DNA of 64,000 nucleotides from Fragilaria crotonensis. Its lineage: Eukaryota > Bacillariophyta > Fragilariophyceae > Fragilariales > Fragilariaceae. The translations under genes were made by a program, and so were the position numbers. The notes beneath the pieces were generated by a model that saw only the letters and a list, made by a program, of their open reading frames with translations, had not been told where the DNA came from and did not search any database. This document shows positions 43,235 through 53,851 of the stretch, one piece after another. The DNA lies in contig JAKSYS010000024.1 of the NCBI GenBank assembly GCA_022925895.1, positions 149,880-213,879 of the forward strand, read 5' to 3'. Numbering within the stretch: the stretch's first letter is position 1; the number at the start of each line of letters is the position of its first letter.

Positions 43235-43266
43235 TGCTGACGTCAAATTGGTGAAACCTAATCGGA
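43235..43266 (-). repeat. right terminal inverted repeat of the large MULE
   Basis: The exact reverse complement of 30752-30783 (32 of 32 bases). Sequence outside it (CCCGAGATGCC) does not match the sequence outside the left TIR, so no target duplication is evident. Confidence 0.9.
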
Positions 43267-43405
43267 CCCGAGATGCCGAGTATTCGTGTACGTGTACCGT
43301 GGTACTGTTCCGAGTTCCACACTGACACACGTACTAAAATATTGTGACACACACCAACGTTGACGAATGCAATAACATCTCGCAGTGCTTGTGCTTAGAT
43401 CAAAT

Positions 43406-44463
43406 GAGAATGCCTAATGCACTAACAATTAAGGCGCTAACTAATCGCTAACCCAATCAAAATCCGCGGAGACGTCATCATTTCGAGTCTCGTCGTCACA
43501 GATTTTTTGCACCCCCGTCTCTAAGTGAATCAAGAAGTCATTGTTGTGTGAAAAAGAATCATACCTATGTGAATACAAATAAAACTTTACGCACATGTAA
43601 GATCATGTCATATCACATGGAAAAAATTCGGCAGTTGATGCCTTCTATGCATATGACATGTGAAGGATACATATCCTCGCGATACCTGTAGAATTTATAC
43701 TATGTATCGGTACATACGGAGTACACATTCCTCTACAAGACGAAACGACGACCACGCCGTTGATGACAAACCTACATCATTTTTATACTGCAAGTCTACG
43801 AGCCCAAAGCAACGAATAACGGCGTGGTCCAAGAACTTGTACGAACCCAAGAAACGTTCTCATGCACAGTTGCGACATACTGTAATCCATACTGGAGTAG
43901 GATGGCTTTACGCGTACCTGCTACTGGACTCGATTTAAAAACAGTACGCCGATACCGGCTACGGTGTTGTTGTTGTCATGTTGTCATCATCCTGCATCAG
44001 AAATGCTTGGAATGTTGATCAAAACCAGAAAGCTTCACCCCATTGTCACAAATACTGACTACAATTGCTACATGCACTACAGACACAGATTGCAAGCAAA
44101 GATGAAAGGATGAACTACAGAGATATTTCATGCAGATTGTCTGCAGTTGAGGGTCCATGGTCCCAGAAGTAACTTTTTGTGAGCAGTGAGCATTTCCAAA
44201 AGTGTGCGAACGTGTCAACCGTAGTACTCCAGTACTTATGATTCAAATTCTACGCACCGTTAATTTTGTTCCCAAAAAATGCGGGTCAGATTTATACTAT
44301 TATCCATATCCTTTGATTGTTCATCAGATTTGAATCTAATTGATATTTTTTGAAGAGGTCGATGACCCTTTTGGGGTTTGGCAACCCCACCCCAAATCTG
44401 GAAGATTTTGATTGGGTTAGTACTTTAGTTAGCGCCTTAATTGTTAGTGCATTAGGCATTCTC
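43406..44463. mobile_element. non-autonomous Mutator-like element with 9-bp target duplication
   Basis: The 1058-bp element is flanked by AGATCAAAT on both sides (43397-43405 and 44464-44472), a perfect 9-bp target duplication. The TIRs start GAGAATGCCTAATGCACTAA; about 39 bp are identical, then after a short mismatch a further 17 bp match (CTAACCCAATCAAAATC), giving about 60 bp. A 9-bp duplication and a TIR beginning with G are the usual MULE signature. There is no coding ORF. Its interior is related to that of the element at 21874-22944. It may be mobilised by a MULE transposase in trans, though its TIR differs from that of the neighbouring 12.5-kb element. Confidence 0.9.
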
Positions 44464-45595
44464 AGATCAAATGGCTGTGTGGATCAGTTTGCCTCTCACC
44501 TTTTTCATGTTGGCTGATACCAGTTGCGGCAGAGGAATGCGAAGATCTATTCCCATTGAGAAGAACAGCACCCTGGTAGACAACGACAAAAGAGCAACAC
44601 CATTCCGTGACTGTGCACGACATGGCGTCCCGAGGCAATCCTGGGGAGGAATTGACGAAAAATTCAAGCAAAAGAGCAATCATGGACGAGGAAAGATTTC
44701 ACACGCGACGTGATCAACGTAACCCTCACTCCCTTCCGATTGTCATCGTGGCTGGACTTGTCATGGAAAGCTCCAATAACAAGCTTCTGTTGATATTGGT
44801 TTACAACAAGGATGCTTTAATTTCACTGCCGAGCCATTGCGAAATGTTGCTGTTCACTTGACAACATTTTTGCAAGCCGCTGGATCAACTGCAAGCACCT
44901 ACAAGTATTTGAGCACCAAAATGGAGTGTTGGGATCCACTTGGATGCTATTCCTGGAATCGCAACACGCCCCGGCAATGGTTTCCCGCATTTTTGCTCTT
45001 GTTCCATTCCCAAAACGTCCAATCTGCGGAGACAATGGGGTTGTTCGAAAAGGTGCTGGCCTTCACGCTTGATGTTGCAAAATAATGTTTTGGCACTGCA
45101 CAACATGTTCATCCATTGGACCTCGGTGACGCTGTCATACAAGTCGGAGTCAGGGAGGCAGTTGAGTAGCATTTGACGGATGCGCTTCGCGAATAGAGCG
45201 ATACCATACAGTTTTCGACAAACCAAGCAAGAACAAACTCGGAGTTATTGCGCTGCGTTGTTGGTTCTTTTTTTTGGCAAACATGACAACATCGTTCCTC
45301 GAGGACCCACAATCAGCCCTGCGTGTGAGTGGCCGTGGCTTTCGTCATCGTTGTTCGGACTTTACTACTTGCGTTTAGTTCAGTGCATCTTGTAGATTCA
45401 GGTCGATGTCAATAATATAACGAGTCGAGGTCCTGTTAACCATTTCCAAACAAAGACATGGTCAATGAAGATAAGAATCATTTGACGACGTTGCTTTACT
45501 TTGAATTATTGTCCCTACATTTAAGTCTCTTTGTTTATTTGTCCATGGCGAAAATTGAAATCCTAATGCATTTTCTTGCTGCTGACAAGCGACGG
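44464..45595. other. duplicated non-coding segments 3' of PIPKEIE copy 4
   Basis: About 44560-44700 resembles 49640-49760 (GTGCACGAC...AATCATGGACGAG), and about 44785-44860 resembles 49845-49915. ACATGACAACATCGTT (about 45281) recurs at 50968. About 44880-44970 resembles 28440-28530. These look like decayed copies of one duplicated block. No intact gene was recognised. Confidence 0.45.
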
Positions 45596-46057
45596 TTAAT
45601 CGCCAAACGAGAACAGTCCTCGTTCAAACGCATCACCAACTTTTTCTGAGAGGAGAGCAGCTAACTCCGACAACGATAGTTCGTTCTCATCATCTGATGG
45701 TAGTACACACTGAGAGGAGAGTGAGTCGTAGCTCTCGTCGGTGTATTCGAGTAGAATGTCCTTGCTCATGATTTCGACAAATTTTTGAGTTGCAGCGCAA
45801 GCCACACTTGAGACGGATCGAAGTGATTCTGGTCTTCTGTTTTGATGAAAGCCAATAGTCGGTGAGGACTTGCGCAAATGTGCTGACGAATGCTTCGAGT
45901 GGTTCCCTCGTATGGAATCACGCCTTCGGCTTGGACGAGAGGATTCAATTTTGCCTGTTCCTTCACCTGTCTTGTCGAGACGGGATGAGTTCCCATGATA
46001 ACGATAAGTGAACTCAATTTCTTTTGGTATGGGGTATGATCGATAGGCAACATTCAT
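45596..46057 (-). CDS. PIPKEIE-family small protein, copy 4
   Basis: A 153-residue paralogue, the shortest full copy. It starts MNVAYRSYPIPKEIEF; then IESSRPSRRRDSIRGN, NRRPESLRSVSSVACAATQK, DILLEYTDESYD and the C-terminal block DDENELSLSELAALLSEKV with GDAFERGLFSFGD, after which it stops at once. Copies 1-3 carry a further tail of up to about 25 residues, so this shows the tail is dispensable. It lies on the far side of the large MULE from copies 1-3, supporting insertion of that element into an existing cluster. Function unknown. Confidence 0.75.
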   Translation of the reverse strand: MNVAYRSYPIPKEIEFTYRYHGNSSRLDKTGEGTGKIESSRPSRRRDSIRGNHSKHSSAHLRKSSPTIGFHQNRRPESLRSVSSVACAATQKFVEIMSKDILLEYTDESYDSLSSQCVLPSDDENELSLSELAALLSEKVGDAFERGLFSFGD

Positions 46058-49000
46058 GATGGTTGTGTAGGTTTGTCGAATATGTGAGGCATATTGTGGT
46101 TATAGGTTCACTGGAGAATAGATTTCTGGATTAAATGTCATTGTGACTCTTGACGGAGCATTCGTGGTGAAGCCGACGTAGTTCAACCTATGCTGCTGTT
46201 TTTGTCTGAGAGCTGTGTCACTGGAATGAATGCCTCTTGTTATGATATGCCTTTTGATGTTTGTTTACAATGGAAACGAACGCTCGGTCAAATGCAGTTC
46301 GATATCGGTGCAACCATTGTTTAGAACACTTCCGTATCACGAATTGGCACCATGTAGGATTGAGTCGTGCTTGCATGGTCCAAGAAGTCTGTCGAGGTGG
46401 GGTCATCCTGCATATAATATCCCCGCAACAAAGGATGCGGCAATTGGCATTTGCCATTTGCAACTCTCAGACGTTGATGGATCTCGCCCTGCAGTCTTCG
46501 TCAAAGTTCAAAAAGTCGACCATGGTGGGGTCATCCAGCGTATGTCCACAATATGAATGGGAGAATGCCGCGCCCTTCGACTGTCACGGATACACACAAG
46601 TTGCGAAGACACGCCAAGACACAAGACGCAGTGGATGGATACATGTACAGTAGTAGCACCAGGTACCAGGTACTGGAGTACCGGGTATTACTGGTAGTCT
46701 ACTGAGACTGATCCGATGGCTTCTTCCAACACAGACGCAGATCGCAGACACACGGATCCGAGTCGGCGTGACATAAAGTCGCGTCACAAGTTATTTCGTC
46801 CTCCTATATCGTTTTGCTTTGCGTCTTGTTTTCTGCACATATTGCACAAATGATTTGATGCTCCCGATGGCACCAGCACCTTGTCCTCCTCTCTCATTGC
46901 AGCCTTTATGGAGGATTTGCCAACAATGTCAAGTGCACACCAGCCTTTCTTGAAATTGCAGAAATCCACCCTGACGACCTGCGTGATCTCCTTGCACAAG
47001 TGCTACTGTTTCTAGGAGGAGTTCTTGCTTCCTCCTCTTATGAACAAAGATGGTTGTAGTACTAATTAAAAGTGATTTAAGCTTGAGCTCTTGCTGCAAA
47101 CTTACCACTAATCCCTTCCTTTAACAATTTCTTGTTACCCTTAATTATAAAAAAATCTGTCTTATAGTCTGGTTTTCACAATTTTCTTATTGCTTTTACA
47201 ACACCGTCATTCTGCCCTCTGACTGTTTACCTGCAAAACTAGAGGGAATTTGGTGTGTACCTATGCACCTTCACCATGACCAATGGACCCAGTACTCCAA
47301 TTCCATTCTTTGAAACCAACAAGCAAAGCTCCTGACATCCATCATCCAGCCATTCTTGACTTGTTTGCTAGAAGAGTTGCTCAAGTACAACTCCTACTAC
47401 ATTATTTCATCAAGAAAGAGAACCACCCAAGTCCACTAGTTGCCTGTTAAAAAGCCATTGACAATACTTGATTGGTAGTTTGTGCACCAATGGTGTGGAT
47501 TGATTGTGACCCTAGGAAATCACGCCGCAACAGAGCAAGATTTCAATGTAATTTGGAACAATTGGTGCTTCCCCAATCTGCTTCAATTTCAGTGGTTTGC
47601 ATCATGAGTTAACCAAATTGCTGCCACTGTCCTCATGGTTACTAGGAAGACACAACTCACACAACTGACCACAGGTGAAGTTTTTGCATCCACCAGGTAT
47701 ACTTTAGCACTAGATATGAGCTATTATCTTATTCTTGCGTCTCTAGAGTCATGACAAATGATTGGTTGACCTAATGTTTGCATCTAACCTTTTGCAACAG
47801 ACAATGATTGTTCATGATGTTCTTGCTGGTCAGGTCCTCGGTTGCTCCTTGCTGCTCACACCACTTGGAACTCCTAGCCCTGCACCTTTTTGACTACCTG
47901 AAGAAGAAGCCAAACGGATATATTGTGCTTGATTGTTGGCTGATCAGCCTGATATCCTTGAGGAATACCCAGATGATGAATGTGAGGACATTGGTCCTCG
48001 TCCACGACCAAATGCAAGAACATACTAGCCATGCCATCATGTTGACAGCTTCTAGCTAGTATGAATGAGGAGGTCTTTATCAGGAATTACTGCATTAATT
48101 TGCAGCATCCCTGCCTGTCATTTGGCCTAGGAAATGTCAGGAGGTGCATAGCAACAAGTTCTTATTGTTGATGAATTTATCACTATGATATCTGCCTTGA
48201 TGGAGGAAGCAATTTCCATTCATTGCATGCTCGAGTGTCATTCAGCCAGACTGTGGAAATTTCTGAAGGGGAACTCAAGTAGGAACACATTGCCTTCTCT
48301 TATCTTCATTACATCATGCTCGTGGCTGCAGCTGCCTGCTGTATTGTTAATGCCCACTGACACCACCCTATGGAAAACTTTGATGATTTGTGTACACAGG
48401 CATTGGTGGGTAGTACTCACCTTGGTCCAGGATGTAGTGGCATGAATGAGTCTGGGTTTGCGAGGAGTAAGGGTGCCGTAACACGGAATATGAGAATCAT
48501 TGGCAGTCATAGTAGAGAGCCGAACCAGGGTGTTCGTTTCCGACATTTGACACTCTCCTTTTTTTATCAAATTTGATACCACAGTCCTTGTAGTACTACA
48601 TGTACTATAGCTCTACTAGAGAGTGCGTGTGTGAGCTTGACATTTGAGCATACGAGGAGATTCTAGCACTTGTACCTGGTACCGTAGGGCTAGCTACTAC
48701 CGGTAGCTAGTCCTTGGAGTGCAATGCTACCCATGACTTCAGGACAAAGGAATTTCCTCAATTTTGCTCTCTACCGGTAGTAGCCAGTAGCCAGTAGCCA
48801 CTTCCAAGTGTGACGACTTTGGCCAGCTGAGTCTGCCAGAGACCAGAGGGCATCTTCGAGGAACGATGGAGTCTCTGAAGCGGCTACTCTTGTAGCACCA
48901 GACGATGATGAGATCTCTTCGTCGCTTGTACTTTGGACTTGGGATGGTTCGCCTCTGTCCTTCTCCTCCAGTATACACTTGAATTGGAGAACTTCAAAAA

Positions 49001-49110
49001 TGTACAGTACTCCGTGCACTGGTACTGCCGACTGCCTACTGCCTACTCGAAGCAGTACAACGCTTCAACAACTATACTCCACTTTTGAAACAAAAGTCCG
49101 GTCATGAGGA
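46058..49110. other. long gene-poor region with repeat fragments
   Basis: 46240-46400 repeats the promoter-side segment of copies 2 and 3 (CAGTTCGATATCGGT, GGTGGGGTCATCCTGCATAT), and GGTGGGGTCATCC recurs at about 46525. GTAC/ACCGGT-rich patches lie at about 46640-46700 and 48585-48790. A 71-codon minus ORF at 46784-46999 has SNHLCNMCRKQ and may be a transposon relic. 47000-48600 contains broken coding-like pieces (for example EYPDDECEDIGPRPRPN at about 47965) that I could not assign. No intact gene is supported. Confidence 0.4.
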
Positions 49111-50061
49111 ATGATGTTGCTTGCTGCTGAGAGAAGTTTGCATCACTCAAGAAATAATGAAATCAGATTGGTTCAGAACAAGTGTGCAAAACAAGTGTGC
49201 AACGCAAGCGGGCGTCCAATCCAAAATGCGAACATGGGAGCATGGATTGCAAATACCATGTTCCTCCCGACTAGGGGTTGCAAATGCATCCTTCCATCCA
49301 CCAGTGACAACCATACCATGCATCTCACAGATTCGTATTCTAGTAGAAGATGCAAACAGACAGTGTTTGCACCATCATGCAGAAAAATTGTCTCTCATGT
49401 CACAAGTCAGAGTGGGATAAGTCAATTCGACAGAACTCCAATCATCATTGTGTGTTGTGAGGCGCCTTTATTTCATTACTTTCATGTAGGCGATGACATC
49501 CAAAATACTTATTCAATGCATGCAAATATGGAAGATTGGAGGACTTGTTATATGATGAAATATACGCACATGAGCTCTCGCCTTCGTCGTGTTGTTTGCG
49601 TCCGTGACCTGTCGCAGTGTGCGTCAAGGTGGTGTCGATGGATAGCAGCACCGGACAAGAGCACCCATTTCATTTGCCTGTGCACGACTTTTGCGGTGTC
49701 TCGAGTCAACTTGGAAGGGAAAGAGTCGGCAAGATGTAAATGGGCAATCATGGACGAGAGAGACAGGCTAAACTGTCATGGTTTTCAACAAAACCACCTC
49801 ATTCTCATCACGGCTGCTGTAATTTTATTGAGGCTCCGGAAGAAACGTTTCTGTTCATATTGGTACAACGTGGTAGCGATAGCAACGATGCCTTTGAGCA
49901 ATGTTGTCGAGGCTCGATTCCTATCATGGCCATGTTCCTGCAGGATGAACTGCACCGATACGTCTTGCAAGCACAAAGCCGGGGATCCACTTGCACTGAT
50001 GGATCTCTCAGTTGATATCATGTTGACGAGAGAAGAGGATTCCATTTGCTCGAGAGGCTAG
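49111..50061 (+). CDS. long ORF of doubtful status (316 codons)
   Basis: An ATG-started ORF of unusual length, but its predicted protein is very rich in Cys, His and Met, has no recognisable domain, and overlaps decayed duplicated DNA. 49640-49760 matches non-coding sequence at 44560-44700, and 49225-49305 matches 50398-50482. The same matches in other places are not open in the same frame. It is more likely a chance ORF over repeats than a gene. No signal peptide or membrane segment is convincing. Confidence 0.2.
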   Translation: MMLLAAERSLHHSRNNEIRLVQNKCAKQVCNASGRPIQNANMGAWIANTMFLPTRGCKCILPSTSDNHTMHLTDSYSSRRCKQTVFAPSCRKIVSHVTSQSGISQFDRTPIIIVCCEAPLFHYFHVGDDIQNTYSMHANMEDWRTCYMMKYTHMSSRLRRVVCVRDLSQCASRWCRWIAAPDKSTHFICLCTTFAVSRVNLEGKESARCKWAIMDERDRLNCHGFQQNHLILITAAVILLRLRKKRFCSYWYNVVAIATMPLSNVVEARFLSWPCSCRMNCTDTSCKHKAGDPLALMDLSVDIMLTREEDSICSRG

Positions 50062-51519
50062 TAGGCTCCATGCAAGGACAGGTTTGGGTGCCATCAGATC
50101 GCCTTGCTCTTCCGGTGCGTTTGTTCGATCATCACTCCTTCATCAAATACAGACGCGACAACCAACCAGTCGGGATGAGAGAGTTTGAGAGTGCAGTGTT
50201 CATAATAGTACTGAACAATGAAAATGTCAAAGGAAAGGATCCATCATTGCGATTCGGCGAATCGTGTCCCATGTGCGTGTCGAAGAAAGAAACGACACGC
50301 GGCGCGAAAATCGTCACTGAGAAACGATTCATCGCACCGACTCTCCAAAGGCCAATGTCATGATACAAAAGAGTCCTATCCAAAACGCGCAATCATGGTG
50401 GGGAGCATGATGGACTGCAAATCAGTGTACCTTGATTTTCAAGACAAGAGGGGTTGCACATGCATCCCTCCCATCCACCAGTCTTTATCTTGCCAACATG
50501 ATTCTCAAAACTCGACAGAGACATCGTCACATTGACGAGAGAGGTAGGAGAATCAGTGGGAGTTATCAAACGAAACCACCTGTTGCTCATCATCAAGGCT
50601 GCATATTCATTGAGATTCCGTTGTAAAGATTTCTTTTGTTGATATGTTGATGTTGATGCAACTCAGAGACGATAGCGAGCGACGATCATGATTGGGAAAG
50701 GGTCATTTGAGCTATGGTAAAGAGTATAGAGTATCCGTTCCTATCATGGAATTGTACACACACACCGGGTCAACTGCGCCTACAATATGCGAGCACAAAC
50801 CGGAGGATCTACGTGAAGGCTGTTACGATAACAAGGAATGACTGGGTCATCCGAGTGATGGTCTAAGGTTGTAAGATTGATGCAGTACAGTCTGAGAGGC
50901 TGCATACATTGGCTGGACCTCGATGGTCATGACACACAAAGATGATTCAGGTCTTTCGGAGCAAGCATGACAACATCGTTTCAAGAGGGCCCCGACATTA
51001 TCCCTACATTCCTCCGCCTGCAAGGATCATTTGTTTTTCTGCGCGTTGTGGAATATTGTACTCCAGCTGTTCCCATGTATCCTTCGTGCAAGGTCGCGTA
51101 AGACGTGTCAAAAGATGTACATGATCTACTCTAGAAAATTAAGATTTCTACGCTTTGTCGGGAATCATGCTTCCAATCCCCTGTTGCATTTCGTTGTTGT
51201 CAACCAAGGTTGTTAACCCCGTTCGCTATGGGGATGTTATGCTGTTTTATTCTGTGCATAGTGGAGTATCAGGTCTACGTCGGCGCAAAGGATTTGTACT
51301 ACAGCTGTTTCCACTTATCCTTCGTTCGAGGTCATTTAGGCCATGTCCAAGCATGTGCATAACCTACTACAGTGGAATAATACGAATCATGTGATGACGG
51401 TGATTATTAACCCTGCATTGGTGCCATCTACGTGTCGTTGGGAATCATGTTACAAGTCCTAGTGCATGTCTTCGCTGTAACAAGGTGCATCGGATGTCCG
51501 CCGCTCTGGCCGAACAATC
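50062..51519. other. decayed duplicated sequence
   Basis: 50398-50482 repeats 49225-49305 (GGGGAGCATG..., GGGGTTGCACATGCATCC). 51040-51105 and 51262-51330 are related to each other and to 26800-26890. No coding region is supported. Confidence 0.4.
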
Positions 51520-51605
51520 AAATAGGAAGTTGAGCACGAGTCGCACGCCTCTTCAGAGTATTCAAACAATGGGTCACGTTCTCGTCGTCGGGTTTGGTGC
51601 AAGGT
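51520..51605 (-). pseudogene. relic of a PIPKEIE-family gene
   Basis: Read on the minus strand this short segment gives LHQTRRRERDPLFEYSEEAC and then DSCS. This matches the QNRRRES...ILLEYSEESCD stretch of copies 1-4, with an internal loss of about 25 residues. Neither the N-terminal motif nor the C-terminal helix remains. It extends the family to six loci in the window. Confidence 0.6.
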
Positions 51606-51864
51606 AGTAAATGATGACCCCTCTCATGATTATTGAGTTCATGCCATAGCATTCTGCAAGAAATAAAGTTTCCATAATAATACATTCGTCACCGGTGCCA
51701 ACAGGACAGCCTTCGAGTTTAGTGACACATCAAACAAGTGTCAAATTCCTGTACTACTGCACAGTGCCTTTACTACAATATATTGCCGCAAGGTAATACT
51801 CGGCCATTCTATACTCATCAGGTTAACATCACGTGCAGGATCGACGGATCTCTACTAGAACAAA

Positions 51865-53166
51865 TCAACCTCGGACCTTCACGAGGTCGTCCGGAGTCGA
51901 TGGAAGCGCACCATCCTTCAGAATCGACGATCCACTGACTTCGATGAGACTTGACGGTCTCTTTTGCGATGCGGCATAGACTTTGGTACCCGACATGCGT
52001 GCATCCAATTCTTCTTCCAATCCACGCACCATTGTTCTGAGCACTCCATCGACATTGTAAGCTCCGCCCGCAGGACGCCACAATTCTCCGACCACCTGCG
52101 ATGGTGTTTGGTGTGTGAGTAATCTCGAAAGCAAGATTACATTTTCCATCACCACTGTCGAACTCATTCACCAACTTACCCGCAAGGTCATGACAATTCC
52201 AAATGTCATGACACCAAACAAGACACCCTCGACTGTCAAAATCCGGTACCCGCCAATTGTTTGTGTCCCGGCACCCAATAAGGGGAAGCTAACTAGTTCG
52301 ATGAGGCCCAGAATCCACAACAACAGCATGTGCACTTGCGGCAACTTGCGCTGCAACGCACCCAAACGACCAGCTCGTGCCTGTCGCAAACTACGGACTG
52401 TTTCGTAGACCGAGGAAGGGACGCCGACCGATGTCATGTACATGACCGATTCCAAGGGATCGTCAATGGGACGAGCGGAAAGCAGGACAGCGGGATCGGC
52501 CTGTAAATTTTTGAGATCATCACGGACATACTGAGAAATTGACTTGAGAACTTGCGTGTACATGCCGCGCCCTTGACAGACAAGAGCTACCTGTTCGACC
52601 AACGATTTTGCCTCCGTAACTTCGTTGAACAGCGCATAGTAAACCGCTTCTTGCTGTTGGTACATGAAATAATACGTCTGTCCAACCAAAATACTGAAAA
52701 GCAGACCTGCCACGGTCAAAAAGTTTTGCACAAATTGTGATGAATCCTGCGACAAGACTTGAAAGACACCTGCGCTGTTCATGGACGAGGCTAGCAGCAT
52801 GGCAATGCCGGGGAAGGCAAACGTGGACGCAATTCCTGCTAGTACCGAAGGAACTCCAACTCGCAAAAATGTCACCAATTGCACCCCCTTGCTATCTTCC
52901 TTGGTGTTGATATCTGCATTGATCTCCATTGCGGCTGTTTTTGAAACGAGTGCGGCCGCCTTTTTCCAAATTGGAATATTGTGGCTGCTACTTGCGCTCT
53001 TTGGATTGCTACTATCCTTGTCATTTTTGTTGCTCAACGACACTGAAAGCCGCTGTAGACGAGGGAATGAGATTACCTTGCTTGGTGAGGATGTTATCAG
53101 ACCATCACTTGAAGCGAAGAGAAGCGAGAGGAGGAAAGGCAGGACGACGACACGAGGATATCCCAT
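51865..53166 (-). CDS. DUF4239 (bestrophin-like) membrane protein, two exons
   Basis: Exons on the minus strand are 53166-52180 and 52095-51865; the 84-bp intron begins GTAAGT and ends CGCAG, giving 405 residues. The N-terminal hydrophobic stretch VVVLPFLLSLLFASS is a signal peptide, and a Ser/Lys-rich stretch follows, fitting plastid import, though the Phe at the cleavage site is not obvious. The mature part has four hydrophobic segments: VPSVLAGIASTFAFPGIAML, FVQNFLTVAGLLFSILVG, VHMLLLWILGLIELVSFPLL and GVLFGVMTFGIVMTL. The core SLRQARAGRLGALQRKLP before the third segment is typical of DUF4239 proteins, distant relatives of bestrophin channels found in diatoms and plants. An anion-channel-like role is possible but unproven. 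The C-terminal exon is soluble. Confidence 0.85.
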
Positions 53167-53851
53167 GGTCCTTGCGCTTTTTGTGTGTGAATCCCAACAC
53201 CACGTATGTCATCCACAAGATACGTACAGTACTCGGATCACTGGAGTATCATTACCGCAAGGGACGAAAGTGCGAAATACTCCGAACGCAGAGCATCCTG
53301 AAGCACACTTCGGTAAAACGGAAGTCTCCATACCATATATCTATATATGCATATGCATATGTGGGATAATGAACTGTACTCCAGTAGTTCATGCGTACAG
53401 TACTTGTACTCCAGTGTCAGTGGAACACTTAATACTAAATTAATAGTAGTACCATACTCGACAGTACTCCGGTGGTGCCCTTGTTTCGTAGCATACTGAG
53501 AACTGAGAACTGAGCACCACTACTGTCTATAAGTGAACGGGAACATGAGACACTATGCTACTTGGTACAGTGCTACTGGTTATGGAGTACCGCGGTATGA
53601 CCACAACAAGTATTAACTCATGGATTTCCAACTGATGGATTGATGATCCGCGCAGTTTACGACTGGTACTGAAGTTGCATGTGCATCGTGTACACATAGT
53701 AACTTTGCGTTCTGCATTCGGAGTGCACGTATCCAAACAACACGTTATATAGGAGACTTTGGACGCACGACACAGATGAGAATGACAGATGGCTGTGCCT
53801 AACGAACCATTGCTATTTTTAGCTATTCCGATGGTGAACGTCCAGATGCTT
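53167..53851. other. upstream region of the DUF4239 gene and 3' side of PIPKEIE copy 5
   Basis: No gene. TATATCTATATATGCATATG (about 53336-53356) is a strong AT-rich, TATA-like stretch some 180 bp upstream of the DUF4239 ATG. A patch of GTACTCCAGTA words lies at about 53374-53480. Confidence 0.45.

Larger units (their letters stand above)
30752..43266. mobile_element. 12.5-kb Mutator-like element carrying accessory genes and 73-bp repeat arrays
   Basis: A perfect 32-bp inverted repeat (30752-30783 and 43235-43266) brackets a MULE transposase gene, two broken or partly broken accessory genes, a DUF6824-like gene, and three arrays of one 73-bp repeat. Internal order is array A, DUF6824-like gene (-), GNAT-Ulp1 gene (-), array B, dioxygenase-like gene (+), array C, transposase gene (-). 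It interrupts a block of PIPKEIE-family duplications. No clean target duplication was found at the TIR ends, so the true termini may extend a few bases further out. That all the genes belong to one element is inferred from the TIRs and the shared repeat arrays. Confidence 0.8.

Noticed and set aside
30739-43280. 9-bp target duplication for the large MULE
   Set aside because: Flanks CGTACATAT and GAGATGCCG do not match at any small offset tried; left undefined.
49111-50061. Treating the 316-codon ORF as a new gene
   Set aside because: Cys/His-rich random-looking protein over duplicated decayed DNA; kept only as a low-confidence entry.
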